Shown piece after piece: positions 16,088 to 23,473 of a stretch of DNA of 64,000 nucleotides. The stretch covers positions 124,001-188,000 of the forward strand of contig JAFYXM010000010.1 of the NCBI GenBank assembly GCA_017546175.1, in the 5' to 3' direction. The position numbers and the translations under genes were made by a program. The first letter of the stretch is position 1, and each line of letters opens with the position of its first letter. The DNA is from Elusimicrobiaceae bacterium. GTDB lineage: Bacteria; Elusimicrobiota; Elusimicrobia; Elusimicrobiales; Elusimicrobiaceae. The notes below the pieces were generated by a model. It ran no database searches. It saw nothing but the letters and a program-made list of their open reading frames with translations, and was not told the DNA's origin.

Positions 16088-16678
16088 ATGAAAAAAGTAG
16101 CCCTCGTATGTGCCGCCGCCTTATGTTTGACGGCTTGTCATTGTGAAAGAAGAACCACCGGTACCCCGTGCCGCAAAGCCTCCTGCTCTGCTACTTCCGT
16201 GGCAAATCAGAACGCTCAAAAAGAAACCGCCGCCAAAAAGGCCGCCGCACAAAAAGCCGCCGCCGAAAAAAAAGCTGCCGAACAGGCCACCGATTTGACC
16301 TCTGTGGGCAATGCTACGCGTGAAGGAAATGTGATTTCTTTGAAATTTAAAGAACCCATTCACTTTGCTTATAACAGCGATAAAATTGCCGCTTCTTCCA
16401 ATCAAAATTTAGAAGCCACCGCCAATGTACTCAAAAAATATCCCAACAACAAAGTAACCGTAAAAGGATATACCGACTCTTTGGGTGATCCGCTGTATAA
16501 TATTGACCTCTCTCAACGACGTGCCCAAGCCGTGGCCAATGCCTTAGTTGAACGCGGTGTAAAAGCCGAAAATGTAACCGCCGTCGGTTTTGGTTCCGCT
16601 AACCCGATTGCCACTAACAAAACCTCTGCCGGCCGCGCTCAAAACCGCCGCGTAGAATTGCAAATTGAAGTAAAATAA
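16088..16678 (+). CDS. OmpA-family lipoprotein with Ala/Lys linker
   Basis: A 196-residue lipoprotein with signal MKKVALVCAAALCLTAC (lipobox LTAC). After a Cys-rich short stretch it has a 35-residue Ala/Lys/Glu linker, probably helical or coiled, that could span part of the periplasm. The OmpA domain follows: KEPIHFAYNSDKIAASSNQNL, VKGYTDSLGDPLYNIDLSQRRAQAVANAL and GFGSANPIATNKTSAGRAQNRRVELQ. It differs from the preceding lipoprotein in the linker and may reach peptidoglycan at a different distance. GGAGAG precedes the start and a strong terminator follows. Confidence 0.88.
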   Translation: MKKVALVCAAALCLTACHCERRTTGTPCRKASCSATSVANQNAQKETAAKKAAAQKAAAEKKAAEQATDLTSVGNATREGNVISLKFKEPIHFAYNSDKIAASSNQNLEATANVLKKYPNNKVTVKGYTDSLGDPLYNIDLSQRRAQAVANALVERGVKAENVTAVGFGSANPIATNKTSAGRAQNRRVELQIEVK

Positions 16679-16696
16679 AGAGTTTCAAAGACGTAT

Positions 16697-16725
16697 AAAA
16701 AACCCCGCATCATGCGGGGTTTTTT
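16697..16725. terminator. Bidirectional terminator between OmpA lipoprotein and era
   Basis: AAAAAACCCCGCAT pairs with ATGCGGGGTTTTTT; T tracts occur on both strands. Confidence 0.85.
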
Positions 16726-16738
16726 AATGAATCATAAA

Positions 16739-17659
16739 CTATTTGTCCCGTTCTATATAACCAAACTTTTCCAAAAGTTTACTGTCATTTCTCCAATCGG
16801 GGCTAACCACCACTTGTAACTCTAATCGGTACTGACGACCCAAAAACTCAGCAATGCGCTTTTGCGCTTTTTTACGAAGCTCCGCTATCGCTGCGCCACC
16901 TTTACCGATAATAATAGGTTTTTGGCTTTCGCGTTCTACGTGAATAACGGCGCGAATAAAATTTTTATCTCCCAAATCTTCGGTAAACTTTTCAATCTCC
17001 ACTTGTGTGCTGTAAGGAATTTCTTTTTTGTAAAGCTTAAAAATTTGCTCACGGATAAATTCCGCCGCATAGAAACGTTCCCAGCGGTCCGTCCATTGTC
17101 CAAGCGGAAAATAGGCAGGGCTTACAGGCATAGCTTGCGCCACGGCCGATTTAAGCTGTTCCACCCCTTCAGATTTGGGCGCACACACCGTAAATACTTT
17201 AGAAATATTCGGCAAAGATTTTTTAATTTCTTCTTCCAACACCGTCACGGCAGCCGAGTCTTTGACCAAGTCCGTTTTGGTAAGCACTAAATAGACGGGG
17301 CAAAATACTTTGGAAATCTTTTCAAACAAGACTTGATGAGCCGGCAAATCAGGATTGGCCGCGTCTACCAAAAGAAGCACCAAATCTGCATCTTCACTGA
17401 CGGCGCGATCTACACAAGCAGCCATGGTTTGCTGCAGTTTATAACGCGGACGCAAAAAGCCCGGCGTATCTACAAATATAACCTGAAAATTGTCCCCTTC
17501 AATAATGGCCAGAATATTTTGGCGCGTAGTTTGCGGCTTATCCGTTACGGCAGACAAAAGCCCCCCCGCCAACGCATTAAGTAGCGTAGATTTACCCGCA
17601 TTGGGCAAACCGGAAAGCACTGCAAAACCGCTATGGAAATTTTCTGTTTGTGTAGTCAT
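16739..17659 (-). CDS. era: GTPase Era
   Basis: A 306-residue ribosome-assembly GTPase. G1 is GLPNAGKST, switch I lies in KPQTTRQNI, G3 is DTPG, G4 is TKTD. A C-terminal KH domain is visible as IHVERESQKPIIIGKGGAAIAELRKKAQKRI, which binds 16S rRNA. The frame is open 43 codons further upstream, but that part is not protein-like. ATG 17659 gives the normal length and has TACAAT exactly six bases upstream with no ribosome site, suggesting a leaderless mRNA. Confidence 0.92.
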   Translation of the reverse strand: MTTQTENFHSGFAVLSGLPNAGKSTLLNALAGGLLSAVTDKPQTTRQNILAIIEGDNFQVIFVDTPGFLRPRYKLQQTMAACVDRAVSEDADLVLLLVDAANPDLPAHQVLFEKISKVFCPVYLVLTKTDLVKDSAAVTVLEEEIKKSLPNISKVFTVCAPKSEGVEQLKSAVAQAMPVSPAYFPLGQWTDRWERFYAAEFIREQIFKLYKKEIPYSTQVEIEKFTEDLGDKNFIRAVIHVERESQKPIIIGKGGAAIAELRKKAQKRIAEFLGRQYRLELQVVVSPDWRNDSKLLEKFGYIERDK

Positions 17660-17671
17660 AGATATATTGTA
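17660..17671 (-). promoter_or_regulatory. -10 box six bases before the era ATG
   Basis: Minus-strand TACAAT (17671-17666), six bases, ATG. Same geometry as the MFS gene at 29328, where the sequence is TACAATatatac. Confidence 0.5.
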
Positions 17672-17740
17672 CTTGATTTTAGAAAACTTCCGCTTAAATT
17701 TATGAAAAAAACTTATTTTTAGGGACACACAAAAACAGTT

Positions 17741-17932
17741 AACCGAAGATGCCGTTCGCAACATCTGAAAAATAAATGCTCGTAGCATGATTTTTCAGAT
17801 TTATGATTTATTGGCTCCGCTAGTTGCCAAGGCAAGTACTGTTAGGTACAGCGCAGGCAAGGTGGAGTCAAGAAACTTAAATATGAGAAATTGTTTGCAC
17901 ACACAAAGCCAAGCAACCGAAGATGCCGTTAT
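17741..17932. repeat. Long-hairpin element, copy A
   Basis: Non-coding element between era and rex. Direct repeats of accgaagatgccgtt (about 17742 and 17917) flank an imperfect hairpin. Pairing segments are TTGGCTCC (17811-17818) with GGAGTCAA (17864-17871), TTGCC (17824-17828) with GGCAA (17856-17860), and GTACT (17836-17840) with GGTAC (17845-17849) around a GTTA loop. Outer arms also pair: tttttcag near 17791 with gagaaa near 17885. Copy B at 54338-54526 has the same plan and copy C at 44057-44157 a related one. The right-hand direct repeat ends only a few bases from the rex stop codon. Confidence 0.6.
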
Positions 17933-17935
17933 TAT

Positions 17936-18574
17936 CTAATTGCTCTTTAGTTTGGCGCACAACTCCGCCAGCCCCGCCGCAATATCTTCCTGCTGCACAG
18001 CCACATCTTCAGGCACGGAAAGCTTAACAGAAGCAAAATTCCAAATAGCTTTAACGCCACACTCTACCAAAGTATCGGTAATGCCTTGCACCACAGAATC
18101 AGGCACAGTCAGCACGGCAATTTTTAGTTTTTTAGAGCGAATAACGCTTTTTAGTTGTGCGGTATGATATACATGCACACCGTGTATTTCTTGGCCCACC
18201 ATCTCGGGGTTGGTATCAAAAGCGGCCACAATTTCTAGCCCGTGATTTTGAAAACCGGAAAACCCCAGCAGTGCCGAGCCCAAATGCCCCGCCCCGACTA
18301 AAAAAGCTTTGTTTAAATTATCCCACCCCAAAAAGTCTTCAATAGCCTCTATCGTACCGGCCACCTTAAAGCCGGCTCTGAGTTTCGTCGGCGCGCCTAC
18401 AGCCTGCAAATCTTTTTTAATCACAATAGGCAAAAGGCCCGTCTCAGCGGCTAAGTCGGTAGAAGACACCAAAGAACGCCCATAAGCATGCAAGTCGTAA
18501 AACACACGCAAATACTGCGGTAAACGGCGAATGGTTTGTTTGCTGATAGAATTTTTGGCTAAATTTGAACGCAT
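17936..18574 (-). CDS. rex: Redox-sensing transcriptional repressor Rex
   Basis: A 212-residue NADH-responsive repressor. The N-terminal winged helix includes SKQTIRRLPQYLRVFYDL and VSSTDLAAETGLLPIVIKKDLQAVG. The Rossmann domain has FLVGAGHLGSALLGF (GxGxxG) and AAFDTNPEMVGQ. In other bacteria Rex represses alcohol dehydrogenase and fermentation genes until NADH rises. It lies divergent to adhE, an expected target. Its own promoter has TTGACA with a 14-bp palindrome downstream (18604-18617), which may be an autoregulatory site although it does not match the usual TTGTGA-type operator. Confidence 0.92.
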   Translation of the reverse strand: MRSNLAKNSISKQTIRRLPQYLRVFYDLHAYGRSLVSSTDLAAETGLLPIVIKKDLQAVGAPTKLRAGFKVAGTIEAIEDFLGWDNLNKAFLVGAGHLGSALLGFSGFQNHGLEIVAAFDTNPEMVGQEIHGVHVYHTAQLKSVIRSKKLKIAVLTVPDSVVQGITDTLVECGVKAIWNFASVKLSVPEDVAVQQEDIAAGLAELCAKLKSN

Positions 18575-18603
18575 ATTTCAACATCTCTCTTCTGAAAAAT
18601 CTG

Positions 18604-18650
18604 GATATTACAATATCTATATATTATTTTATCTTATCCTTATTTGTCAA
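18604..18650 (-). promoter_or_regulatory. rex promoter with palindrome GATATTACAATATC
   Basis: Minus-strand TTGACA (18650-18645) is followed about 17 bases later by an AT-rich -10 region. The perfect inverted repeat GATATT-AC-AATATC (18604-18617) lies just downstream, a plausible repressor position in the leader. Confidence 0.45.
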
Positions 18651-18678
18651 CTGCCTTTTTTCCACTACCGTCTATAAT

Positions 18679-18711
18679 TTGACAGGGGTTTTGCAAATAA
18701 TGTATCATTAT
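18679..18711 (+). promoter_or_regulatory. adhE promoter with palindrome over the -10
   Basis: TTGACA (18679-18684), 18 bases, TATCAT (18703-18708). ATAATG-TAT-CATTAT (18697-18711) is an inverted repeat covering the -10, so a bound repressor such as Rex would block initiation. Confidence 0.55.
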
Positions 18712-18769
18712 AGATATAAAAATATCCACACATCAAAAATGTGCTGGAAATCTAAAAGGAGAGTTCGCT

Positions 18770-21415
18770 ATGGCGGATAAGAAAAAAACCGCGCCGGCTG
18801 CAGTAGCCACCGAAGAAGAATTGTCTATGTTAGACAATGTAGTCAACTCGGTCAAAGCTGCCCAGCGCAAATATGCAACCTACACCCAAGAACAAGTAGA
18901 TAAAATTTTCCGTGCCGCAGCCATCGCTGCTGCGCAAAACCGCATTCCCTTGGCCAAAATGGCCGTGGCCGAAAGCGGTATGGGCATCATGGAAGATAAG
19001 GTAATCAAAAACCAATTCGCTTCCGAATACATTTATAACCAATATAAAGACACCAAAACCTGCGGCACCCTCTCTGATGATGATGCCTTCGGTTATCGTC
19101 AAGTGGCTGAACCTATCGGCGTAATTGCCGGTGTTATTCCCACCACCAACCCGACCTCTACGGCTATTTTCAAAAGCTTGCTCGCTTTGAAAACCCGCAA
19201 CGGTATCGTATTTTCTCCGCACCCGCGTGCCAAAAAATGCACCATTGAAGCGGCCAAAATCGTATTGAAAGCTGCGGTGGAAGCCGGCGCTCCGGAAGGT
19301 ATTATCAGCTGGGTAGAAAACCCGACCATGCCGCTTTCCAACGCTTTGATGCACCACCCCAACATTAACTTAATCTTGGCTACCGGCGGCCCCGGTATGG
19401 TAAAAGCTGCCTACTCCTCCGGTAAACCGGCTATCGGCGTAGGCGCCGGAAACACCCCGGCCGTGATTGATGCTACCGCCGATATCAAAATGGCTGTCAG
19501 CTCTATCATCATGAGTAAAACCTTTGATAACGGTATGATCTGCGCCAGTGAACAATCTGTAGTGGCCGAAGATGCCGTTTACGAAGAAGTAAAGAAAGAA
19601 TTTATTGCCCGCGGTTGTCACTTTGTGACCGGTAAAGACCGCAAAAAATTGGCCGACACCGTAGTAGTAGACGGCAAATTGAACTCCGGTATCGTAGGTC
19701 AAACCGCTGTAAAAATCGCTGAAATGGCCGGTATCAAAGTACCCCTCGGCACCAAAATTTTGATTGCCGAAGCCAGCGAAGTCAGCGACAATGAAGTCTT
19801 TGCCCGCGAAAAATTGTCCCCCGTCTTGGGTTTCTACCGCGCCAAAGATTTCAACCATGCCGTAGAGCTTGCCCGTGATTTGATCTTATACGGCGGCGCC
19901 GGTCATACCTCTGTGCTTTATACCCATGAAGCCAATGAAGAACACATTGAAATCTTCAAAGATATGCCCACGGCTCGTACCTTAATCAACATCCCGTCTT
20001 CTCAGGGTGCTATCGGCGACGTGTACAACTTCAAGCTCGCCCCTTCGTTGACCTTAGGCTGCGGCTCTTGGGGCGGTAACTCTGTCAGCGAAAATATCGG
20101 AGTAAAACACCTTATGAACGTAAAATCCGTCGCGGAACGCCGCGAAAATATGTACTGGTACAAAGTACCTTCCAAAATCTACTTCAAACGCGGTGCCTTG
20201 TCTCATGCTTTGTCTGAGTTGGCCGGTAAACAACGCGCTTACATCATTACCGACAAAACCATGGAACAATTGGGCCATGTCCGCACGGTAACCGATGTTT
20301 TGGAAAACTTGAACATTAAATATCGCGTCTTCTCCAACGTATTGCCCGATCCGAACATTGCCAACGTATCTGAAGCCTTGCAAATTGCCAATTCTTGGCA
20401 GCCGGACCTTATCATCGCTTTGGGCGGCGGATCTGCTATGGACGAAGCCAAAATGGTGTGGCTGATGTATGAAAACCCCACCACCAGCTTTGAAGATATC
20501 GCCATGCGCTTTATGGATATCCGCAAACGTATTTATGCCGCTCCGGACTTGGGTAAAAAAGCTACCATGGTAGCCATTCCCACCACCTCCGGTACCGGTT
20601 CTGAAGTAACCCCGTTCACCATCATCACCGATGAAAAAACGGATACCAAATACGCTATTACGGACTATGCCTTAACGCCGGATATGGCTATCGTAGACCC
20701 CGAATTCGTACTCGGTATGCCCAAGAGCTTAACGGCTTTCTCCGGCTTGGACGTATTGACCCACGCCATTGAAGCCTATACCTCCGTGTTCTCCACCAAC
20801 TTCACGGAAGGTCAAGCCTTAGAAGCTATCCGCTTGGTATTTAAATACTTAAAGAGCTCTTACGAAAAAGGCGCCCAAGACATCAACGCCCGCGAAAAAA
20901 TGCACTATGCCGCTACCATCGCCGGTATGGCTTTTGCTAACGCTTTCTTGGGTCTGTCTCACTCCATGGCTCACAAACTCGGTGCTATGTACCACATTCC
21001 GCACGGTTTGGCCAATGCCTTGTTGCTCTCTTACGTCATTGAATTCAACGCTACGGATAAACCGACCAAACAAGGTCTGTTCCCGCAATATAAATATCCG
21101 TTCGTGAAAGGCCGCTATGCTAAGATTGTGGACTTCATTGCCCCCAGCAGCGAATTGGGCGATGACAAAGACGCCAAAGTCCAAAAATTGATCAACATGG
21201 TTGAACAGCTCAAAGCTGACTTGAATATCCCGAAATCTATCAAAGAATACGGTATTCCTGAAAAAGAGTTCTTGGCCAATTTGGATAAATTGTCCGAGCT
21301 CGCCTTTGACGATCAGTGCACCGGCGGTAACGCCCGCTATCCGCTCGTGAGCGAAATCAAGGAATTGTACTTGAAAGCTTACTACGGCGAACCCGTCAAG
21401 CACTCCAAAAAATAA
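18770..21415 (+). CDS. adhE: Bifunctional acetaldehyde-CoA/alcohol dehydrogenase
   Basis: An 881-residue fusion that reduces acetyl-CoA to ethanol using two NADH. The N-terminal aldehyde dehydrogenase part (to about residue 440) has GVIPTTNPTSTAIFKS and NGMICASEQS with the catalytic Cys. The C-terminal iron alcohol dehydrogenase part has ALGGGSAMDEAK, TSGTGSEVTPF, GLDVLTHAIEAYTS and GLSHSMAHKLG with iron-binding His residues. Length and order match AdhE, which forms cytoplasmic filaments (spirosomes). AAGGAG precedes the start. Codon use is strongly biased, consistent with high expression. It is divergent to rex and ends in a strong terminator. Confidence 0.96.
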   Translation: MADKKKTAPAAVATEEELSMLDNVVNSVKAAQRKYATYTQEQVDKIFRAAAIAAAQNRIPLAKMAVAESGMGIMEDKVIKNQFASEYIYNQYKDTKTCGTLSDDDAFGYRQVAEPIGVIAGVIPTTNPTSTAIFKSLLALKTRNGIVFSPHPRAKKCTIEAAKIVLKAAVEAGAPEGIISWVENPTMPLSNALMHHPNINLILATGGPGMVKAAYSSGKPAIGVGAGNTPAVIDATADIKMAVSSIIMSKTFDNGMICASEQSVVAEDAVYEEVKKEFIARGCHFVTGKDRKKLADTVVVDGKLNSGIVGQTAVKIAEMAGIKVPLGTKILIAEASEVSDNEVFAREKLSPVLGFYRAKDFNHAVELARDLILYGGAGHTSVLYTHEANEEHIEIFKDMPTARTLINIPSSQGAIGDVYNFKLAPSLTLGCGSWGGNSVSENIGVKHLMNVKSVAERRENMYWYKVPSKIYFKRGALSHALSELAGKQRAYIITDKTMEQLGHVRTVTDVLENLNIKYRVFSNVLPDPNIANVSEALQIANSWQPDLIIALGGGSAMDEAKMVWLMYENPTTSFEDIAMRFMDIRKRIYAAPDLGKKATMVAIPTTSGTGSEVTPFTIITDEKTDTKYAITDYALTPDMAIVDPEFVLGMPKSLTAFSGLDVLTHAIEAYTSVFSTNFTEGQALEAIRLVFKYLKSSYEKGAQDINAREKMHYAATIAGMAFANAFLGLSHSMAHKLGAMYHIPHGLANALLLSYVIEFNATDKPTKQGLFPQYKYPFVKGRYAKIVDFIAPSSELGDDKDAKVQKLINMVEQLKADLNIPKSIKEYGIPEKEFLANLDKLSELAFDDQCTGGNARYPLVSEIKELYLKAYYGEPVKHSKK

Positions 21416-21428
21416 GTTGCTTTGACAC

Positions 21429-21460
21429 AAAAACCCCCGCTTTCAGAGCGGGGGTTTTTT
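21429..21460 (+). terminator. Terminator of adhE
   Basis: AAAAACCCCCGCT pairs with AGCGGGGGTTTTT and ends in TTTTTT. Confidence 0.9.
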
Positions 21461-21478
21461 ATATGTGCAAAAAAGAAA

Positions 21479-21604
21479 CTACCTTGCCTCTGCCAAGCGC
21501 GCTTTTTCCACCGCGACGGTGTACTGCGGCAAAGCCACCGCCGACAAGATACCGATAATCAAGACTACTACTAATAGTTCAATCAAGGTAAAACCTTTTT
21601 TCAT
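21479..21604 (-). pseudogene. Truncated type IV pilin (41 codons, N-terminal helix only)
   Basis: From an ATG at 21604 the frame encodes [18 protein letters not shown], then [23 protein letters not shown] and TAG. This is the prepilin peptidase site (KG-F) and the hydrophobic alpha-1 helix of a pseudopilin, with Glu5 of the mature protein. The globular domain is absent: the stop is followed by the adhE terminator on the other strand. A ribosome site (AAGGAG) and promoter-like boxes remain, so a short peptide could still be made. It looks like a remnant cut by rearrangement next to adhE. The intact relative is at 53540-54004. Confidence 0.8.
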
Positions 21605-21642
21605 ATACATCTCCTTTTTATATAATTTTTCCGTCTGAAAAA

Positions 21643-21668
21643 ATTGTAGTTAAAAAAAAATTAGTCAA
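21643..21668 (-). promoter_or_regulatory. Promoter-like boxes of the pilin remnant, short spacer
   Basis: Minus-strand TTGACT (21668-21663), a 14-base spacer containing nine T, and TACAAT (21648-21643). In the intact pilin at 53540 the same boxes are 16 apart with twelve T. Confidence 0.5.
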
Positions 21669-21752
21669 GTCTCAGCGCGCTTTCCCCATAGAAGAAACCA
21701 TACTAAAAAATAATTTTTGTATAATAAAGTATCTCAAGTAAGGAGAAATAAA

Positions 21753-22214
21753 ATGAAAAAATTTTTACTATTAGCCATCTGTTCCTTTTCCGCACCGGCA
21801 TTGTTGGCAGCGTCCACCTGTGTCAGCCGCGTGGATAAAAACTTAGACAAAAGCACCGCAGAAAAAATTGACTTCTGCTTGACCGAAGAAGTGGACTTAA
21901 CGGAAGAAACCCCAGTTACGGAAGTGATTTATTCCGATACGCAATCGGTGCAATACCCCAGACCCAAAACAAAAAGACAACAGAAATCTTCCAACAAACA
22001 ACAAACCACCAAGGTTTATACCACGGCACCCGTTTCTTTGGAATATTTTAACAGAGAGGAATATCCCGCCTTCCGCAATGACACGCTGCCCAGCATCAAT
22101 GCAGACAGCGCCCATGAAACCGCTTTAGAAGCTTTGCGCGGAGAAAAAAAGTCCGCACAAAAAGCGACCACAAAACCCAAACGTACCGTCAAAAAACATC
22201 TAAACAAAAAGTAG
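21753..22214 (+). CDS. Secreted Lys/Thr-rich protein, 5' part of a frameshifted gene
   Basis: The ATG at 21753 follows AAGGAG and begins a signal peptide (MKKFLLLAICSFSAPALLAAS). The mature part has a single Cys pair region (STCVSR, DFCLTEE), an acidic stretch, then a basic Lys/Thr/Gln-rich stretch (RPKTKRQQKSSNKQQTTK), and ends at residue 153 in KRTVKKHLNKK. The stop comes directly after a run of six A (22191-22196). Shifting frame at this run restores another 70 codons of similar composition (see next entry), so this product is probably truncated. No family is recognised. It is exported, by its signal. Confidence 0.65.
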   Translation: MKKFLLLAICSFSAPALLAASTCVSRVDKNLDKSTAEKIDFCLTEEVDLTEETPVTEVIYSDTQSVQYPRPKTKRQQKSSNKQQTTKVYTTAPVSLEYFNREEYPAFRNDTLPSINADSAHETALEALRGEKKSAQKATTKPKRTVKKHLNKK

Positions 22215-22408
22215 CCGCCCCTGCCGCACAGGCCAAGCCCGCCCAAACTCCTTCCGCCGAAGTTGCTCAGGCACAAGCTTTGCAAAATGGCCCCTTAGCT
22301 CAGGATAACACAGCCGACGGCACTGTACCGCCCGATTTTTTAGATGATGGAGTGCTGGGAAGTGATAATTTTGGCTATAACGCCACCGACCCTGCTTTTC
22401 AACCGTAA
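22190..22408 (+). pseudogene. 3' part of the frameshifted secreted-protein gene
   Basis: In the -1 frame relative to the upstream part, the sequence reads KTSKQKVAAPAAQAKPAQTP and continues through Ala/Gln-rich residues to DFLDDGVLGSDNFGYN and ATDPAFQP before TAA at 22406. There is no start codon or ribosome site of its own and the composition continues that of the 5' part. One extra A in the run at 22191-22196 would join the two into a protein of about 218 residues. A sequencing error, a slippage-based switch or a real pseudogene are all possible. Confidence 0.65.
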
Positions 22409-22414
22409 AAACAG

Positions 22415-22449
22415 TTGACATTCCCCTTTAAGAAGATTAAAATAAACTT
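22415..22449 (+). promoter_or_regulatory. Consensus promoter placing +1 at the start codon
   Basis: TTGACA (22415-22420), 17 bases, TAAAAT (22438-22443), six bases, ATG at 22450. The best example in the window of a leaderless-type start because both hexamers are near consensus. Confidence 0.7.
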
Positions 22450-22749
22450 ATGAATAAATTACATTCTTTTTTCGTTAAGCCGTTTGCGGCTAAGGGTTTT
22501 TTATGGGGTGTGGTAGATTTGATCGTTAAAATCATCACCGTTTCCGTGTGGGTATATTTGATGTGTATCTTGGGCTCATTGATTTGGCAGTCCATTCAGT
22601 TAGATTATAACCCGCTTAACCAACTTTGGTGGTTCTCTTATTCCTTTTTGATGTTCTTTGGTGCTTCGCTCTTGGCGTACATTTTGCTTTTTGTACGCGA
22701 TTACAATGAGTATGAGTACGAAGAAGAATTGGAAGAATCAGCCGAATAA
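22450..22749 (+). CDS. Small two-helix membrane protein, unknown
   Basis: A 99-residue protein with two strong membrane helices (residues about 20-47 and 62-83) and a highly acidic C-terminal tail (YNEYEYEEELEESAE). There is no ribosome site; a near-consensus promoter ends six bases before the ATG, so the message is probably leaderless. It is followed by a strong terminator, making a single-gene unit. I do not recognise the family. The small size and acidic tail would suit an accessory or adaptor membrane subunit, but that is a guess. Confidence 0.7.
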   Translation: MNKLHSFFVKPFAAKGFLWGVVDLIVKIITVSVWVYLMCILGSLIWQSIQLDYNPLNQLWWFSYSFLMFFGASLLAYILLFVRDYNEYEYEEELEESAE

Positions 22750-22761
22750 AATTTTGACTGT

Positions 22762-22791
22762 AAAAAACCCGCTCTTAAGAGCGGGTTTTTT
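22762..22791. terminator. Bidirectional terminator
   Basis: AAAAAACCCGCTC / GAGCGGGTTTTTT between convergent genes ending at 22749 and 22799. Confidence 0.85.
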
Positions 22792-22798
22792 GTTTTGT

Positions 22799-23470
22799 TT
22801 AGTAAACTTTCTTTAAAGTCAGCACACCGTCTTCAAAGAACCATTCTTCAATCAGTTCTCCCGTTTCGCTAAACTTTTTGGTTACCCCATTGGGTTTTCC
22901 GTCTTTGTGAGGAGAAATCAGCGCGATAGTGCCGTTGGGGTGGTAAATGATTTTATCTCCGATAATTTTATCGGCTTTGTAGGTACATTCGGAGCGCAAG
23001 TCTCCATCTTGCGTATAAATGCGGCATAAACCGTTTAAATAGCCTTTTTTGTACTCCGCCACCTCTAGTATCTTTCCGGAGGGATAATACTTCGTTTGGC
23101 GGCCTTCTTGGCAGTCTGCCACATAGCTCATTTCTTTATGCAAACGTCCAGTAGGCTGATAGACACGAGCGGTTCCTTGCAAAAGGCCGTTATCATAAAA
23201 TTTCTCAATGCTTACTTTTCCGTTGTCAAAGTAAATGCGACAGCGGCCGTTGCGCAAGCCTTTTTTAAATTCACATTCAAAATAAACTTTTCCGTTTTCA
23301 AAAAATTCTTTCACCGTGCCGTCAGGCAAAGAGCCTTCCTTTTTCACGATGTCTAAATTTTTATCCAACGTTTCCCGATACACTTCTTTTCCGTCCACCA
23401 AATAAGTGCGGACAAACCCCACATGCAACGGGTCATTCAAACTGGCTGTTTTACGTACGATTTCTGCCAT
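22799..23470 (-). CDS. MORN-repeat (YwqK-like) protein
   Basis: A 223-residue protein made of about seven MORN_2-type repeats of roughly 22 residues, each with a core such as EFFENGKVYFECEFKKGLRNG, IYFDNGKVSIEKFYDNGLLQG or YYPSGKILEVAEYKKGYLNG. The fold should be an elongated beta sheet. No signal peptide is seen, so it is probably cytoplasmic or exported by another route. Related proteins are often labelled as YwqK-type antitoxins, but no toxin partner is adjacent. An AGGAG site precedes the start, three bases after the flavoprotein stop, so both genes are cotranscribed. Confidence 0.8.
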   Translation of the reverse strand: MAEIVRKTASLNDPLHVGFVRTYLVDGKEVYRETLDKNLDIVKKEGSLPDGTVKEFFENGKVYFECEFKKGLRNGRCRIYFDNGKVSIEKFYDNGLLQGTARVYQPTGRLHKEMSYVADCQEGRQTKYYPSGKILEVAEYKKGYLNGLCRIYTQDGDLRSECTYKADKIIGDKIIYHPNGTIALISPHKDGKPNGVTKKFSETGELIEEWFFEDGVLTLKKVY

Positions 23471-23473
23471 ACT

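Noticed and set aside
20849-21430. 193-codon minus-strand frame inside adhE
   Set aside because: It is a shadow of biased adhE codon usage. AdhE motifs are intact throughout this region.
22187-22200. Programmed -1 ribosomal frameshifting
   Set aside because: The zero-frame codons are GTC AAA AAA CAT, so the P-site tRNA would re-pair on CAA; no stimulatory stem-loop is evident after it. An indel in the A run is simpler.
22799-23470. Toxin-antitoxin system built on the MORN/YwqK protein
   Set aside because: No toxin-like partner is adjacent; the next gene encodes a BaiN-type flavoprotein. The antitoxin label of the family is not evidence of function here.
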